The notes under the pieces: model-generated
The model's input: only the letters and a program-made list of their open reading frames with translations
Database searches by the model: none
Told to the model about the DNA's origin: nothing
Shown here: piece after piece, positions 63,098 to 64,000 of the stretch
How the letters are laid out: the number at the start of each line of letters is the position of its first letter
Numbering within the stretch: position 1 is the first letter of the stretch
Translations under genes and position numbers: made by a program
DNA from: Haloferula luteola
Lineage (GTDB): Bacteria; Verrucomicrobiota; Verrucomicrobiia; Verrucomicrobiales; Akkermansiaceae
DNA: 64,000 nt
Direction of reading: 5' to 3'
Assembly (NCBI RefSeq): GCF_014201715.1
Contig: NZ_JACHFD010000003.1
Location: 124,001 to 188,000, forward strand

Positions 63098-64000
63098 TCA
63101 ACGCTTCGGATAGACTCCCGCAGGAATTTCTTTAACTCCCTCGCCGGTAGAGAATTCCGCAGAACCCTGGATCACAACCCCGTCAGCAAATCGAATATCG
63201 CCTTCCACCACCAAGCTGTCGCACCCAATCAACGAGGGCACTCCGAGCGCATCCAGCGAATCCACAAACTTGTGCCCGTCGTCCAATTTCACCACCGGTG
63301 GCCGACCTTCGCGGCGAGGATCGAGCAGGACCGTACCTCGGTCGTCCACCTGATAAGCGTCGGAGCGCAGCGCCAACAAATCTCCCGTCGTCTTCACCGG
63401 CGCAAAGCGGCTTCGCGGGACTTCCACCGCCGTCGCACCTTCAAAACATTCGATCGCAGCCCCCATCGCCGTTTCCAGCTGAATCACCGCAGTCGATGCC
63501 TTGTCGCGGGGATCCACTGTCTTGCGATTCCGAATCATCGGCAGCGGCAAGACTCCCCCTCCCTGCTCCAACCGTTCCTTCAATCGATCCAATCGCAGCC
63601 AAATCGAATTCGTATTGAAATAACGATGACGCTCGATGTCCTGAAAGCTGTCCAAATCCTCATCCGGGCATTGCGCCACCTCCCGCAGCAGCAAACGACC
63701 ATCCGACCTGCGGCGTGCGAGGTGCCCCCCCTTGCGGTCCGCCGGGGTGCGCCGCGTCACCTCCATCATGAAAGGAGCTTCCGATTCCGCAAACCAGCGC
63801 AACAAGGCGGGATCTAACACCGCACCCAAATTGTCCGAATTCGACACAAACGCATATTTCACCCCTGCATCCAAAAGCCGATCCAACCACCCTGATCCAA
63901 GCAGCGCCGGATAAAGATCACCGTGACCCGGTGGACACCACTCCAACTCGGGATGGGCCTCACAGGTCGCCGGCATCAGCGTCTCCGCATCGATCTTCGG
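63098..64000 (-). CDS. UTP-glucose-1-phosphate uridylyltransferase, eukaryote-like (partial)
   Basis: Makes UDP-glucose from UTP and glucose 1-phosphate. The 3' portion (300 codons) is present; the 5' end runs past the window, so the start is unknown. The core WCPPGHGDLYPALLGSG, the segment YAFVSNSDNLGAVLDPALL and the FNTNSIWLRLDRL region match the UGP2-type pyrophosphorylase family common in eukaryotes and some Bacteroidetes/Verrucomicrobia, unlike GalU. The C-terminus has beta-helix-like strands (VPSLIGCDSLVVEGDIRFADGVVIQG). Upstream residues at the window edge (PKIDAETL) are in frame. Confidence 0.9.
   Translation of the reverse strand, partial: PKIDAETLMPATCEAHPELEWCPPGHGDLYPALLGSGWLDRLLDAGVKYAFVSNSDNLGAVLDPALLRWFAESEAPFMMEVTRRTPADRKGGHLARRRSDGRLLLREVAQCPDEDLDSFQDIERHRYFNTNSIWLRLDRLKERLEQGGGVLPLPMIRNRKTVDPRDKASTAVIQLETAMGAAIECFEGATAVEVPRSRFAPVKTTGDLLALRSDAYQVDDRGTVLLDPRREGRPPVVKLDDGHKFVDSLDALGVPSLIGCDSLVVEGDIRFADGVVIQGSAEFSTGEGVKEIPAGVYPKR

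Noticed and set aside
1-64000. CRISPR arrays, insertion sequences, prophage or toxin-antitoxin genes
   Set aside because: No regularly spaced repeats, transposase or integrase motifs, or paired small toxin/antitoxin genes were seen.

Overview
The window looks like a chromosomal segment of a GC-rich member of the Verrucomicrobiota, probably Verrucomicrobiae of the Haloferula/Luteolibacter type. This is inferred from several features together: two secreted proteins ending in VPEP-type PEP-CTERM anchors, a branching enzyme and a UDP-glucose pyrophosphorylase of the kind common in eukaryotes, a staphyloxanthin-like carotenoid set, a MoxR/DUF58/DUF4129/SpoIIM/RDD operon, frequent GTG and TTG starts, and few clear Shine-Dalgarno sequences. 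No phage, insertion sequence, CRISPR array or rRNA was seen. The content is mostly housekeeping, with a few accessory cassettes.

Layout. 0-5.4 kb: the end of an upstream gene (probably ilvB), ilvN, two PEP-CTERM proteins, and a pyruvate phosphate dikinase with lysine/alanine-rich tails. 5.7-11 kb: an FAD oxidoreductase coupled to a GH13 enzyme, a Nudix hydrolase, and a PcfJ-domain gene preceded by two palindromes. 11-21 kb: a ClC channel, the pgm-lnt-membrane protein set, parE, and a second (GH13_8) branching enzyme. 21-29 kb: yqeY-ispD-M16 peptidase, a 736-residue exported protein of unknown function, a polyprenyl diphosphate synthase, and nrnA-truB. 29-35 kb: a tricorn-like S41 protease, fabD, a prepilin peptidase, and a 300-base intergenic stretch full of hairpins that may be an unassigned structured RNA. 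35-42 kb: a six-gene minus-strand operon, RDD-SpoIIM-DUF4129-DUF4350-MoxR-DUF58, tied together by 4-base start/stop overlaps. 42-47.5 kb: a YdjM-like protein, gluconokinase with a D-2-hydroxyacid dehydrogenase, pyrD, and a DsbD-type thiol-disulfide exchanger. 47.5-52 kb: crtO-crtQ-crtP with a divergent aldehyde dehydrogenase, then tRNA-Arg(CCT). 52-55.6 kb: a lipid acyltransferase, ELM1-like and GT4 glycosyltransferase operon. 55.6-64 kb: a histidine kinase coupled to malQ, guaB-guaA, a HAD phosphatase, and the 3' part of a UDP-glucose pyrophosphorylase gene that runs off the window.

How the genes work together. Phosphoglucomutase, UDP-glucose pyrophosphorylase, two GH13 enzymes, MalQ and PPDK give a scattered storage-polysaccharide and C3/C6 carbon network. 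IspD and the polyprenyl synthase supply isoprenoids, but no CrtM/HpnCDE or CrtN function is encoded here, so the carotenoid backbone must be made elsewhere. The strongest leads are the carotenoid cassette, the hairpin-rich intergenic region, the kinase-MalQ coupling, the palindromes upstream of the PcfJ gene, the envelope glycolipid operon, and the histone-H1-like tails on PPDK.
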